Below, in pieces: positions 1-5,376 of a DNA stretch of 5,376 bases (within the stretch, counting starts at the first letter, position 1; each line of letters opens with the position of its first letter). The stretch spans positions 1 to 5,376 of the forward strand of contig CAAGGF010000053.1 in the NCBI GenBank assembly GCA_900769325.1. Reading direction: 5' to 3'. A program made the position numbers and the translations under genes. The stretch comes from Spirochaetia bacterium. Lineage in GTDB: Bacteria; Spirochaetota; Spirochaetia; Treponematales; Treponemataceae. The notes under the pieces are model-generated. The model saw only the letters and a list, made by a program, of their open reading frames with translations, was not told the origin of the DNA and ran no database searches.

Positions 1-100
1 ATAGTAAGAATTCACAAAGCTGCAACATCATCAAAATCTGCCTTGAACGGAATAATGTTTCAATGCCTTATGAATCCCTCTAAACTTTGTTCTGTTTTAC

Positions 101-1912
101 ATGAAAATTGATTTCCGTGTTTCTATGCAGAATATGGTTGATGCGATGTGGGTTGCTGTTTCCGGCGCACTCGTATTTTTTATGCAGCCGGGATTTCAGA
201 TGGTTGAGTCCGGTCTTACGAGGGAGAAAAACAGCATAAATGTTGCAATAAAAAACCTTACCGATATAGGACTTTCACTTTTTTTATACTGGCTTATTGG
301 TTTTGCACTGATGTTCGGAAAATCAGCAGGAGGAATTTTCGGCTCTACAAATTTCTTTCCGGGCACAATGGGAAACGTTGATTTCAATCTGTGCAACTTT
401 CTCTTTTTCCAGGCAATGTTCTGTTCTACAAGTGCAACGATTGTTTCGGGAGCAGTTGCAGAACGAATGAAGTATTCATCTTACATTCTTTCTACGCTTT
501 TAATTTCTGCAGTAATTTATCCTGTATTCGGGCACTGGGCATGGGGCGGAATTCAGCCGTCATTTGTTTCTGACGGTCAGGGATGGCTTTATAAAATCGG
601 ATTTGTAGATTTTGCAGGTTCTACAGTCGTTCATTCTGTCGGCGGATATGTAGGACTTGCAGGAATAATCATTCTTGGTGCACGAAAAGGAAGGTTTCCT
701 GCAAAAAATTCAAAGGAAAAGCCGCGCGAAATTCAGGGCTGTGATATTCCGATGACTGTAGCAGGCGTTTTTATCCTGTGGTTCGGCTGGCTTGGATTTA
801 ACGGCGGCTCAACCCTTGCTTTTAACGATATTGTTCCGCAAGTTTTAATGAATACATGTATTGGTGCTGCAACAGGAATGATTTCTGCACTTTTTGTAGG
901 ATGGGCTTTTACAGGACTTCCTAACGTTAATTTTGTCATAAACGGAACTCTTGCAGGACTTGTTGCCATCACCGCAAACTGCCATTGCGTAACGCCCGGT
1001 GCTGCTGCAATAATCGGTGCAGTGGGCGGAATAGTAATGCTTGGTGCATGCAAACTGCTTGATTTACTCCGGCTTGACGATGCTGTAGGCGCAATTCCGG
1101 TTCACCTTTGTGCAGGTATTTGGGGAACGCTTGCCGTAGGAATTTTCGGGCAGCCTGAACTTTTAGGAACAAATCCGATTTTAGGAAATCAGTTTCTTGC
1201 ACAGCTTATAGGCGTACTTTCCTGCGGCATCTGGTCATTCGGAATTGCTTTTACAGGACTTTTTATTTTGAACAAAATAAAGCCGCTTCGTGTTTCTGAA
1301 GCCGATGAAGACAAGGGACTTAATATCGTAGAACACGGTGCCTCTACCGAAATCTTTGATTTGTACGACAAAATGAACGAACAGGCAAGGACAGGAGACC
1401 TTTCAATTCGCCTTCCTGAAGAGCCGTTTACGGAAATCGGGCAGATTTCTCACCTTTACAACAAGGTTATGGACACGCTTGAAGAATCTTCTATTGAAAA
1501 AGAAAGTTTCGGTGCTCTTATGAAAACTATTCCTTATGGAATGTTTATGCTCGACATTGAATGGAACATTGCACCTCAGTATTCTGCTGCAACTCCTCGC
1601 ATTCTTGGCTGCCCTAATCCTGAAAAATACAACTTCCTGCTTTTGATGGCACGCATTTTATCCCGTGACAAGACAATTGCCCTCAAGGAATTTCTAGAAC
1701 GCCTTTATAACCCGGAATTCAAGCAGTCTACACTTGAAAGAATAAATCCTATAAAGACACTTGAAGTTACAATGCGTAAAACTTCTACAGGCGAATATTT
1801 AAAAACAACAGAAAAAAAGGCAATAAACTTTGAATTTACACGAATCTACAATACACAGCACACGAAAATTCTTCATGTTGTTGTATACGCAAAACCTGTA
1901 AATATTTCGTAA
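101..1912 (+). CDS. amt: Amt-family ammonium channel fused to HAMP-like and PAS-like sensory domains
   Basis: Inner-membrane ammonium transporter with a cytoplasmic sensory tail, 603 residues. Residues 10-400 form the Amt core (family norm 11 membrane helices). Visible hallmarks are the twin pore histidines H178 (FAGSTVVH) and H335 (AIPVHLCAG), D170 before the first, the gate phenylalanines F103/F107, W230-F233 in GWLGFNGGS, and the VSGAVAERMK motif near 115-124. After the Amt tail motif GLNIVEHGA (407-415) comes a HAMP-like helical segment (about 420-466, GDLSIRLPEEPFTEIGQI), then a PAS-like domain (about 468-597). Related Amt fusions continue into histidine kinase, GGDEF or Hpt modules; here the frame stops right after the PAS-like region and the following bases are non-coding. 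ATG 101 is the first ATG after an in-frame stop at 71-73; ATG 125 or 134 would fit many Amt N-termini equally well. No Shine-Dalgarno is visible before any of them. No glnK lies nearby. The Amt assignment is very secure; the PAS assignment is by pattern and moderately secure. Confidence 0.95.
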   Translation: MKIDFRVSMQNMVDAMWVAVSGALVFFMQPGFQMVESGLTREKNSINVAIKNLTDIGLSLFLYWLIGFALMFGKSAGGIFGSTNFFPGTMGNVDFNLCNFLFFQAMFCSTSATIVSGAVAERMKYSSYILSTLLISAVIYPVFGHWAWGGIQPSFVSDGQGWLYKIGFVDFAGSTVVHSVGGYVGLAGIIILGARKGRFPAKNSKEKPREIQGCDIPMTVAGVFILWFGWLGFNGGSTLAFNDIVPQVLMNTCIGAATGMISALFVGWAFTGLPNVNFVINGTLAGLVAITANCHCVTPGAAAIIGAVGGIVMLGACKLLDLLRLDDAVGAIPVHLCAGIWGTLAVGIFGQPELLGTNPILGNQFLAQLIGVLSCGIWSFGIAFTGLFILNKIKPLRVSEADEDKGLNIVEHGASTEIFDLYDKMNEQARTGDLSIRLPEEPFTEIGQISHLYNKVMDTLEESSIEKESFGALMKTIPYGMFMLDIEWNIAPQYSAATPRILGCPNPEKYNFLLLMARILSRDKTIALKEFLERLYNPEFKQSTLERINPIKTLEVTMRKTSTGEYLKTTEKKAINFEFTRIYNTQHTKILHVVVYAKPVNIS

Positions 1913-1934
1913 ATTACAAAATTTTTTAACAACT

Positions 1935-2008
1935 GGATTTGTTTGAAACCTAACATTATTCGCTTTTTTAGTGATTTTCCGTTAAGAACGAACAAATCCG
2001 TTTTTTTT
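1935..2008 (+). terminator. Rho-independent terminator candidate after the Amt gene
   Basis: A 9-bp perfect stem, GGATTTGTT (1935-1943) with AACAAATCC (1991-1999), is followed by one G and then eight T residues (2001-2008). It sits just after the amt stop codon. The 47-base loop is unusually long and I see no strong inner hairpin, so efficiency is uncertain. The stem at 2052-2071, which has a T run on this strand too, could act as a back-up. Confidence 0.55.
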
Positions 2009-2042
2009 ATTTGGCGTTTAATTTTATTTTAAATCGTAAGTC

Positions 2043-2076
2043 AAAAAAAAAGACTGTCAAATTAGACAGCCTTTTT
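2043..2076 (-). terminator. Rho-independent terminator of rpsU
   Basis: Read on the minus strand, GGCTGTC (2071-2065), a 6-base loop, then GACAGTC (2058-2052) make a 7-bp stem with one G-T wobble, extended by A/T pairs, followed by nine T residues (2051-2043). It begins 7 bases beyond the rpsU stop codon. On the plus strand the same stem is followed by five T residues, so it may also stop read-through from amt, which is convergent. Confidence 0.88.
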
Positions 2077-2082
2077 CAAAAG

Positions 2083-2289
2083 TTAGAATTCTTTTTTTTC
2101 TGCTTTACGCTTTTTATTCAAAAGTTTGCGTTCAAGTGTTGTTTTCTTCTGATGAAGAATTGCAGAAGGTTTTTCAAAATATTCACGCTTTTTGTATTCG
2201 CGGATAATGCCTTCTTTTTCAACCATGCGTTTAAAGCGTTTGATAGCCCGTTCAAGGTTCTCAGAATCTTCTACGAAGATTGTAGCCAT
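2083..2289 (-). CDS. rpsU: Small ribosomal subunit protein bS21
   Basis: 68-residue basic protein of the 30S subunit platform, close to the 16S rRNA 3' end, where bS21 takes part in translation initiation. The family core is plain: a leading beta-strand (ATIFVEDSE), then RAIKRFKRMVEKEGIIREYKKREYFEKPSA at about residues 14-43, matching the E. coli pattern RRFKR-EK-G-E-RRRE-YEKP, and a lysine/arginine-rich tail. Length is normal for the family (about 58-71). The ATG at 2289-2287 is fixed by an excellent Shine-Dalgarno (AGGAGGTG at 2305-2298). The gene has its own promoter between it and the lipase gene and its own terminator, so it behaves as a separate unit even if some transcription reaches it from upstream. 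The yqeY, dnaG or rpoD neighbours common elsewhere are absent here. Confidence 0.96.
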   Translation of the reverse strand: MATIFVEDSENLERAIKRFKRMVEKEGIIREYKKREYFEKPSAILHQKKTTLERKLLNKKRKAEKKEF

Positions 2290-2299
2290 TTAGAATTCA

Positions 2300-2305
2300 C
2301 CTCCT
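2300..2305 (-). promoter_or_regulatory. Perfect Shine-Dalgarno of rpsU
   Basis: AGGAGG on the minus strand, continuing as TG, stands 10 bases before the rpsU ATG. It is the only full-length anti-SD match placed before a start codon in the window; it fixes the rpsU start and contrasts with the other genes. Confidence 0.9.
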
Positions 2306-2311
2306 GAAATC

Positions 2312-2323
2312 CGGTAATTACCG
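2312..2323 (-). repeat. 12-bp perfect palindrome in the rpsU leader
   Basis: CGGTAATTACCG is its own reverse complement. It lies between the predicted rpsU transcription start (about 2329) and the Shine-Dalgarno (2305-2300). As DNA it could be a site for a dimeric regulator; as RNA it can form a 4-bp hairpin with an AAUU loop six bases upstream of the ribosome site. Function is not shown. Confidence 0.5.
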
Positions 2324-2324
2324 A

Positions 2325-2382
2325 AAAACAGAATCAGTGTAACTTAAAAAAAAATTAAATTCAAGTGCAAAAATTCTGTTTT
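2325..2382. repeat. 10-bp inverted repeat flanking the rpsU promoter
   Basis: AAAACAGAAT at 2325-2334 and its exact reverse complement ATTCTGTTTT at 2373-2382 are separated by 38 bases that contain the rpsU promoter. The outer arm overlaps the lipase stop codon. On the minus strand the downstream arm ends in five T residues, so it could be a weak terminator for lipase mRNA. The arms are A/T-rich, so chance is quite possible. Confidence 0.4.
2336..2364 (-). promoter_or_regulatory. Sigma-70-type promoter of rpsU
   Basis: On the minus strand, TTGAAT (2364-2359) and TACACT (2341-2336) are separated by exactly 17 bases that include a run of nine T. Each box matches four of six consensus bases. 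The predicted start near 2329 gives a leader of about 40 bases holding the palindrome and the Shine-Dalgarno. Confidence 0.6.
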
Positions 2383-4003
2383 AATTTTTTACGCTTGCAA
2401 ACGGAACAATTTTATCTTCTGAAAGCGTACGCGAGCCAACTATAAATTTAATTTCTTCGCCTGACTGCGGATAAAGTTCAATTTTTGGGCAAGACTCGAT
2501 TAAAAATCCCCGGCAATCGTAATGTTCAATCTGGCATGTCATTTTTATTGGAAGAACAAGATTTTCTTTGCGGATAACGACAGTATATTCTTCACTGGAA
2601 GAAAAACCGATTGTAATTCCATCTTTTGAAGGAACAAGAATTACAGGAAGCTTTACTGATTCAAACTGAGGAAGTCCGTTATTGATTTTTGCTGCAACCT
2701 CACCTTTTGAATCTAAAATTTCTGCATCGAACATAACGCCTTTTAAAATCAGCCGGCTGCTTCCGTTTACAGAAAAAAGTTCATCTTCATTGAATGAAAG
2801 CATCCAGCTCAAATACGCAGAACAAATGTGCATGTCAAAAAACGCATACGAAGAGTAATCTAAGACTTCACCGACGCGATTGTATTTGTTGTTGAGGATT
2901 TTCTCGGCAATTTTAATTATTTTCGGAAAATCTTCATCGCCCTGACCGTCGCTTTTTGGAAAAAGTTCAAAAATTATTTTTTCCGCAGAATTCCTGAATC
3001 CAAACGACTTTCCGTAATATTTTTCTACATCAGGAAAAATCGAAGTAACAAGTTTTGTAATTGCAGACGGAATAAAAGTTCCTGTAGTAAACGGATAATA
3101 ATCGCGTTTCATGATTAAATTGTAAAAACCGTTGATTTTTGGATAAAATTCGTTTTCGTAATATTCAGGAGTTAAATTCCATCTTGTTGTAAACGCTTTT
3201 ACCTGACCGAATTTTCTGTATTTCCAGTTTCCGCGACAAAATGGAACAGTCGGTGCGACATCTTCAGGATTTATTATGTTCCAGATAAAATTATATTTTT
3301 CATCTTCCGTGGAATCGTCGATTGAAACATTCGGACTTGCAAAAGTATAAGTGTAAAGTTTTTCAGTGTCAAAAATGCCTGAATCTGCTAAATCTGCACC
3401 CAAAAGATTTGTAATTGCACCCCCTCGACTGTGTCCGGTAATCAGAAAAAAAGTTTCAGAAGGCGAAATCTGCTTTTTTAAAAGAAAATACATTAATGCG
3501 GTGTGAACCTGTCGTTCTGCAATGTAAAAACCTTCATGATATTTTGCAGCAGTTTTTACGGTATCGCTCACATTTAAATTTGAAACCCATTCGTTAGGCT
3601 GTAAAGGAGTTCCGCGGACTGTAACGAAAACGAGTTTTGCTTTTCCTCTTGAACTTGAAATTTCTTTTATTGCGAAACTGAACGCCGCCTGATTCTTACC
3701 GAGTTCTGCGTCAGAATAATCGATATCGTAATGAAATTCCATATCTTCATCTTTTACACCCAAAACACGATACACCGATTTTAGCTGACATGCATCTTTT
3801 AAATCGTCTTCACGCAGATAAGAAACTTCTGAAAGAATGCACGCGATTTTTGCAAGCGTATGATTGTAGAAAAACGCACTTTTTTCACCGAAAAGTTTTT
3901 CACTCCATTCGACAGTTATATCGACAGGTTCTTTTGATTTTGTTTCTTCCGCATTGACAGGAACAGTAATTTTTTCCAAATTTACACCCGATTTTTTAAA
4001 CAT
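2381..4003 (-). CDS. Class 3 (alpha/beta-hydrolase) lipase with C-terminal beta-rich domain
   Basis: 540-residue serine hydrolase of the fungal-type lipase (Lipase_3) family, expected to cleave acyl-ester bonds of lipids; the true substrate cannot be read from sequence. The oxyanion strand VFVTVRGT is at 125-132, the nucleophile elbow GHSRGG at 190-195 (S192), the FASPNV strand at 221-226, a likely catalytic Asp at D248 (NPEDVAP) and a likely His at H392 (DMHICSAYL), within an unusually long helical stretch (about 290-390). Residues about 408-530 look like a separate beta-sandwich (RLILKGVMFDAEILDSKG to the SSEEYTV region) similar to modules I recall at the end of clostridial lipases. No signal peptide or lipobox is visible, suggesting a cytoplasmic enzyme or non-standard export. 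ATG 4003 follows GGGGG at 4013-4009, five bases upstream; a second SD-like GGGAGGGAG (4043-4035) has no start after it. It lies 49 bases behind the thioesterase gene and is probably co-transcribed. Confidence 0.87.
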   Translation of the reverse strand: MFKKSGVNLEKITVPVNAEETKSKEPVDITVEWSEKLFGEKSAFFYNHTLAKIACILSEVSYLREDDLKDACQLKSVYRVLGVKDEDMEFHYDIDYSDAELGKNQAAFSFAIKEISSSRGKAKLVFVTVRGTPLQPNEWVSNLNVSDTVKTAAKYHEGFYIAERQVHTALMYFLLKKQISPSETFFLITGHSRGGAITNLLGADLADSGIFDTEKLYTYTFASPNVSIDDSTEDEKYNFIWNIINPEDVAPTVPFCRGNWKYRKFGQVKAFTTRWNLTPEYYENEFYPKINGFYNLIMKRDYYPFTTGTFIPSAITKLVTSIFPDVEKYYGKSFGFRNSAEKIIFELFPKSDGQGDEDFPKIIKIAEKILNNKYNRVGEVLDYSSYAFFDMHICSAYLSWMLSFNEDELFSVNGSSRLILKGVMFDAEILDSKGEVAAKINNGLPQFESVKLPVILVPSKDGITIGFSSSEEYTVVIRKENLVLPIKMTCQIEHYDCRGFLIESCPKIELYPQSGEEIKFIVGSRTLSEDKIVPFASVKN

Positions 4004-4052
4004 TATTTCCCCCGCAAAAAATTAAAAAATCTTTCTCCCTCCCGAATAATAA

Positions 4053-4463
4053 TTACTCCGGTTCTTGAAGATTTTTTAAAATACTGAATAATTCAGGGTA
4101 CTTTGACTCCATCATTACAGGTTTTCCAGAAGAATCTAAAAAGCAGTGGGAACTTTTTCCTGTAAAAACGACTTTATCATTTACTTTCATTGTATAACCG
4201 AAAGTAAGTTTAAACGCAGAAAGTTTTAAAACCTGAACTGAAACTTCGATTACTTCCGGGTAAGTTGTAGTGTTGCGGTAATTACATTCAAGGCTTACAA
4301 CAGGAGAAATAATTCCTTCTTTTTCCATTTTATCGTAACCCCAGCCGATTTTTTCAAGAAAATCAATGCGAGATTCTTCCATAAAACGGACATAATTTGA
4401 ATGATGAGTAACACCCATTCTATCAGTTTCGTAATAATTGATTTTATGCTTGTAGTTTTCCAT
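4053..4463 (-). CDS. Acyl-CoA thioesterase, YbgC/4HBT hotdog family
   Basis: 136-residue cytoplasmic hotdog-fold enzyme of the 4-hydroxybenzoyl-CoA thioesterase/YbgC type, which hydrolyses acyl-CoA (or acyl-ACP) thioesters; chain-length preference cannot be told. The signature is YYETDRMGVTHHSNYVRFMEE at residues 10-30, with the expected catalytic Asp at D14, H21 and N23-Y24, and E29 in the following helix. The rest (VVSLECNYRNTTTYPEVIEV, then AFKLTFGYTMKV and CFLDSSGKPV) follows the family's beta-sheet, and the length is normal (about 130-150). ATG 4463 is chosen over an in-frame TTG at 4499 because the intervening bases are a near-perfect promoter, the first 12 codons of the longer reading are not conserved family sequence, and families of this type normally start a few residues before the YYETD motif. 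There is no Shine-Dalgarno. The lipase gene follows 49 bases downstream. Confidence 0.9.
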   Translation of the reverse strand: MENYKHKINYYETDRMGVTHHSNYVRFMEESRIDFLEKIGWGYDKMEKEGIISPVVSLECNYRNTTTYPEVIEVSVQVLKLSAFKLTFGYTMKVNDKVVFTGKSSHCFLDSSGKPVMMESKYPELFSILKNLQEPE

Positions 4464-4470
4464 ATTTAAA

Positions 4471-4499
4471 ATTATCTTTTTATTTAAATTTTCTGTCAA
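4471..4499 (-). promoter_or_regulatory. Strong sigma-70 promoter of the thioesterase-lipase unit
   Basis: On the minus strand a perfect TTGACA (4499-4494), a 17-base A/T-rich spacer and GATAAT (4476-4471, five of six consensus). Only seven bases separate the -10 box from the ATG at 4463, so transcription should begin at or within a few bases of the start codon. Confidence 0.8.
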
Positions 4500-4545
4500 G
4501 TGAGAATTCTTTATATACCTTTAAAACCGCCACAGATAAGTTTTC

Positions 4546-4558
4546 CAAGGTGCCCTTG
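4546..4558. repeat. Short inverted repeat in the divergent intergenic region
   Basis: CAAGG-TGC-CCTTG, a 5-bp stem with a 3-base loop, followed on the plus strand by AT and five T. It overlaps the putative -35 of the barrel gene. No plus-strand gene precedes it, so it is not an obvious terminator; it could be a small operator or chance. Confidence 0.25.
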
Positions 4559-4584
4559 ATTTTTTAATTCATTTATTACAGAAT
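4556..4584 (+). promoter_or_regulatory. Putative sigma-70 promoter of the barrel-permease unit
   Basis: TTGATT (4556-4561) and CAGAAT (4579-4584) with a 17-base spacer; four of six consensus bases in each box. The start would fall near 4591, giving a leader of about six bases before ATG 4597. Weaker than the thioesterase promoter facing the other way. Confidence 0.42.
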
Positions 4585-4596
4585 GAATCCGACTTT

Positions 4597-5172
4597 ATGA
4601 AAAAGATTTTTTTTCTTCTATTAATAACATTCTTCTCGGTTTCAGCGTTTTCTCAAAAAAAATTCATCGGTTTTGACTGCGGGCTTACAACTGCACTTCC
4701 GTTTTATTCTGATTCAAAAATTCAGGAATACAACAAAAATGTTTCAGATTCCCCAAACAGAATCGTAATCGGTCTTGAAGCGGCAATAAAATTCAACATT
4801 CTGACGCAATTAAAACTTTTTCTTGCATCTTCAGTTCAATCTGACTTCAACTGGAATGCAGACGAATATTCAAACCACCTCGACTACGATTTTTCTTTCG
4901 GCATAAAAATTTACCCGAACCTCTACGGATTCAACTTTTCAATTGCATATTTAATCAGTCAAAGAGCAGATTTTTTAAATAATTCAGTCAATAAAAAAGA
5001 AACGCTACTTTCTGCATGGGGAAACGGTTTTAAATTTTCTCTCGGCTACGATTTTCACCACAATTCTCAATTCGACTGTCTTCCATCGCTCGGTTTTTAC
5101 TACAAATTTGTTCCGCGTGGAAACGAAAATTACGACAATTACCTCGGATTTTTCATAGATTTGGCATATTAA
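4597..5172 (+). CDS. Small outer-membrane beta-barrel protein (hypothetical)
   Basis: 191 residues. Residues 1-19 are a clear Sec signal peptide (MKK, hydrophobic FFLLLITFFSVSAF) with a likely cleavage after AFS before Q20. No lipobox cysteine is present. The mature part alternates polar and hydrophobic/aromatic residues in about eight short strands (for example NRIVIGLEAAIKF, DYDFSFGIKIYP, YGFNFSIAYLI, NGFKFSLGYDFH and the last strand YLGFFIDLAY), and it ends in an aromatic residue, as outer-membrane barrels recognised by the BAM machinery often do. The length suits an 8-strand barrel of the OmpW/OmpA-barrel size class, but I do not recognise a named family and cannot assign a ligand. ATG 4597 is well supported by the signal peptide; no Shine-Dalgarno is visible. 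The permease gene begins six bases after its stop, so the two are probably co-transcribed. Confidence 0.75.
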   Translation: MKKIFFLLLITFFSVSAFSQKKFIGFDCGLTTALPFYSDSKIQEYNKNVSDSPNRIVIGLEAAIKFNILTQLKLFLASSVQSDFNWNADEYSNHLDYDFSFGIKIYPNLYGFNFSIAYLISQRADFLNNSVNKKETLLSAWGNGFKFSLGYDFHHNSQFDCLPSLGFYYKFVPRGNENYDNYLGFFIDLAY

Positions 5173-5178
5173 TAAATT

Positions 5179-5376
5179 ATGAACAGACATCTTTCGAAAA
5201 TCATTAATAAAATCACTTTCGTTTTAAAAAAAGAAATTATGCTTTCGGTGTCGCTTGTGGCGGCTGTCGTTTCGCTTTTTATAACTCCACCACAGATAAA
5301 GCTTCTGCACGATATTGACTGGAGACACTGGCAACTTTGTTTATGCTTTTAAGCGTTTTGGAAGGTTTTAAAAAAG
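5179..5376 (+). pseudogene. SLC13/ArsB-type (ion transporter superfamily) permease, N-terminal part, frameshifted, cut by window end
   Basis: ATG 5179 opens a frame of 57 codons (MNRHLSKIINKITF, then LKKEIMLSVSLVAAVVSLFITPP, a first membrane helix, then HDIDW) that stops at TAA 5350-5352. From 5328 the frame displaced by one base reads LATLFMLLSVLEGFKK and runs open to the window edge. Joined as HDIDWR-T-LATLFMLLSVLEGFKK this matches the start of SLC13/ArsB/citrate-type permeases, inner-membrane carriers of di- and tricarboxylates or other anions. One base appears to be missing between about 5323 and 5327: AGA ACA CTG would restore the frame where AGACACTG is present. No slippery heptamer is seen there, so programmed frameshifting is unlikely; it is either a real mutation or a sequencing/assembly error. 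No Shine-Dalgarno is visible; the gene starts six bases after the barrel gene, suggesting coupling. Family call from about 65 residues only. Confidence 0.68.

Noticed and set aside
1..100. Promoter or sigma-54 site for the nitrogen-related amt gene
   Set aside because: No TGGCAC-N5-TTGC pattern; the best sigma-70 pair (TTTCAA at 58-63, TAAACT at 81-86, 17-base spacer) has only three and four consensus matches, so it is not called. No other signal seen in this stretch.
733..1371. Several minus-strand open frames inside the Amt gene
   Set aside because: They are shadows of a strongly conserved Amt reading frame and show no family features or ribosome sites.
2083..2298. Nine-base direct repeat TTAGAATTC at 2083-2091 and 2290-2298 around rpsU, resembling a target-site duplication
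   Set aside because: The left copy is the last two codons and stop of rpsU, the right lies between start codon and SD; rpsU is a core gene and no transposase or inverted termini are present.
2011..2307. 98-codon plus-strand reading frame antisense to rpsU
   Set aside because: It is the complement of a well-supported bS21 gene and its terminator, with a phenylalanine-rich, non-family-like translation.
4464..4499. N-terminal extension of the thioesterase by 12 codons from a TTG start
   Set aside because: The TTG is the first triplet of a perfect -35 box and the extension is promoter sequence; family members start close to ATG 4463.
5005..5190. Minus-strand 61-codon frame under the barrel gene
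   Set aside because: Antisense to a signal-peptide-bearing gene, with no start signal or recognisable motif.
4530..5299. Repeated CCACAGATAA at 4530-4539 and 5290-5299
   Set aside because: A ten-base match only; the second copy encodes ordinary permease residues, so chance is the simplest explanation.
5323..5352. Programmed ribosomal frameshift in the permease
   Set aside because: No slippery heptamer or downstream pseudoknot candidate is visible at the shift point; a simple base loss explains it better.

Overview
The window looks like a piece of a spirochaete chromosome, most likely a host-associated Treponema. The clues are a low-GC, A/T-rich coding style, a small outer-membrane barrel gene, and protein sequences that read like treponemal families. 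The genus is an inference from style and recollection; no 16S or marker gene here proves it. No insertion sequence, CRISPR array, tRNA or rRNA was seen.

Layout. Positions 1-100 are a non-coding leader with no firm signal. Positions 101-1912 (+) encode an Amt ammonium channel carrying a HAMP-like linker and a PAS-like domain at its C-terminus, but no kinase, GGDEF or Hpt output domain. A Rho-independent terminator candidate follows at 1935-2008. On the minus strand, read right to left, come a hotdog-fold acyl-CoA thioesterase (4463-4053), a class 3 (GHSxGG) lipase with an extra beta-rich C-terminal domain (4003-2381), and ribosomal protein bS21, rpsU (2289-2083). rpsU has its own promoter, a perfect Shine-Dalgarno and a strong terminator at 2043-2076. 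The 133-base divergent gap 4464-4596 holds a promoter on each strand. Rightwards from it lie a signal-peptide-bearing small beta-barrel protein (4597-5172) and, six bases later, the start of an SLC13/ArsB-type permease (5179 to the window edge) that carries an apparent one-base deletion.

How the genes relate. Thioesterase and lipase are probably co-transcribed and both act on ester bonds of acyl groups, so a shared role in lipid or acyl-ester turnover is possible but unproven. The barrel protein and the permease may be co-expressed envelope proteins. The Amt fusion looks like an ammonium-sensing arrangement whose output is missing or supplied in trans.

The points most worth a second look are the Amt-HAMP-PAS protein without an output domain, the frameshift in the permease, the thioesterase promoter whose position implies a nearly leaderless mRNA (and corrects the start codon), and the contrast between the perfect Shine-Dalgarno of rpsU and its near absence before four of the five other genes. 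No wholly new multi-gene system was found.
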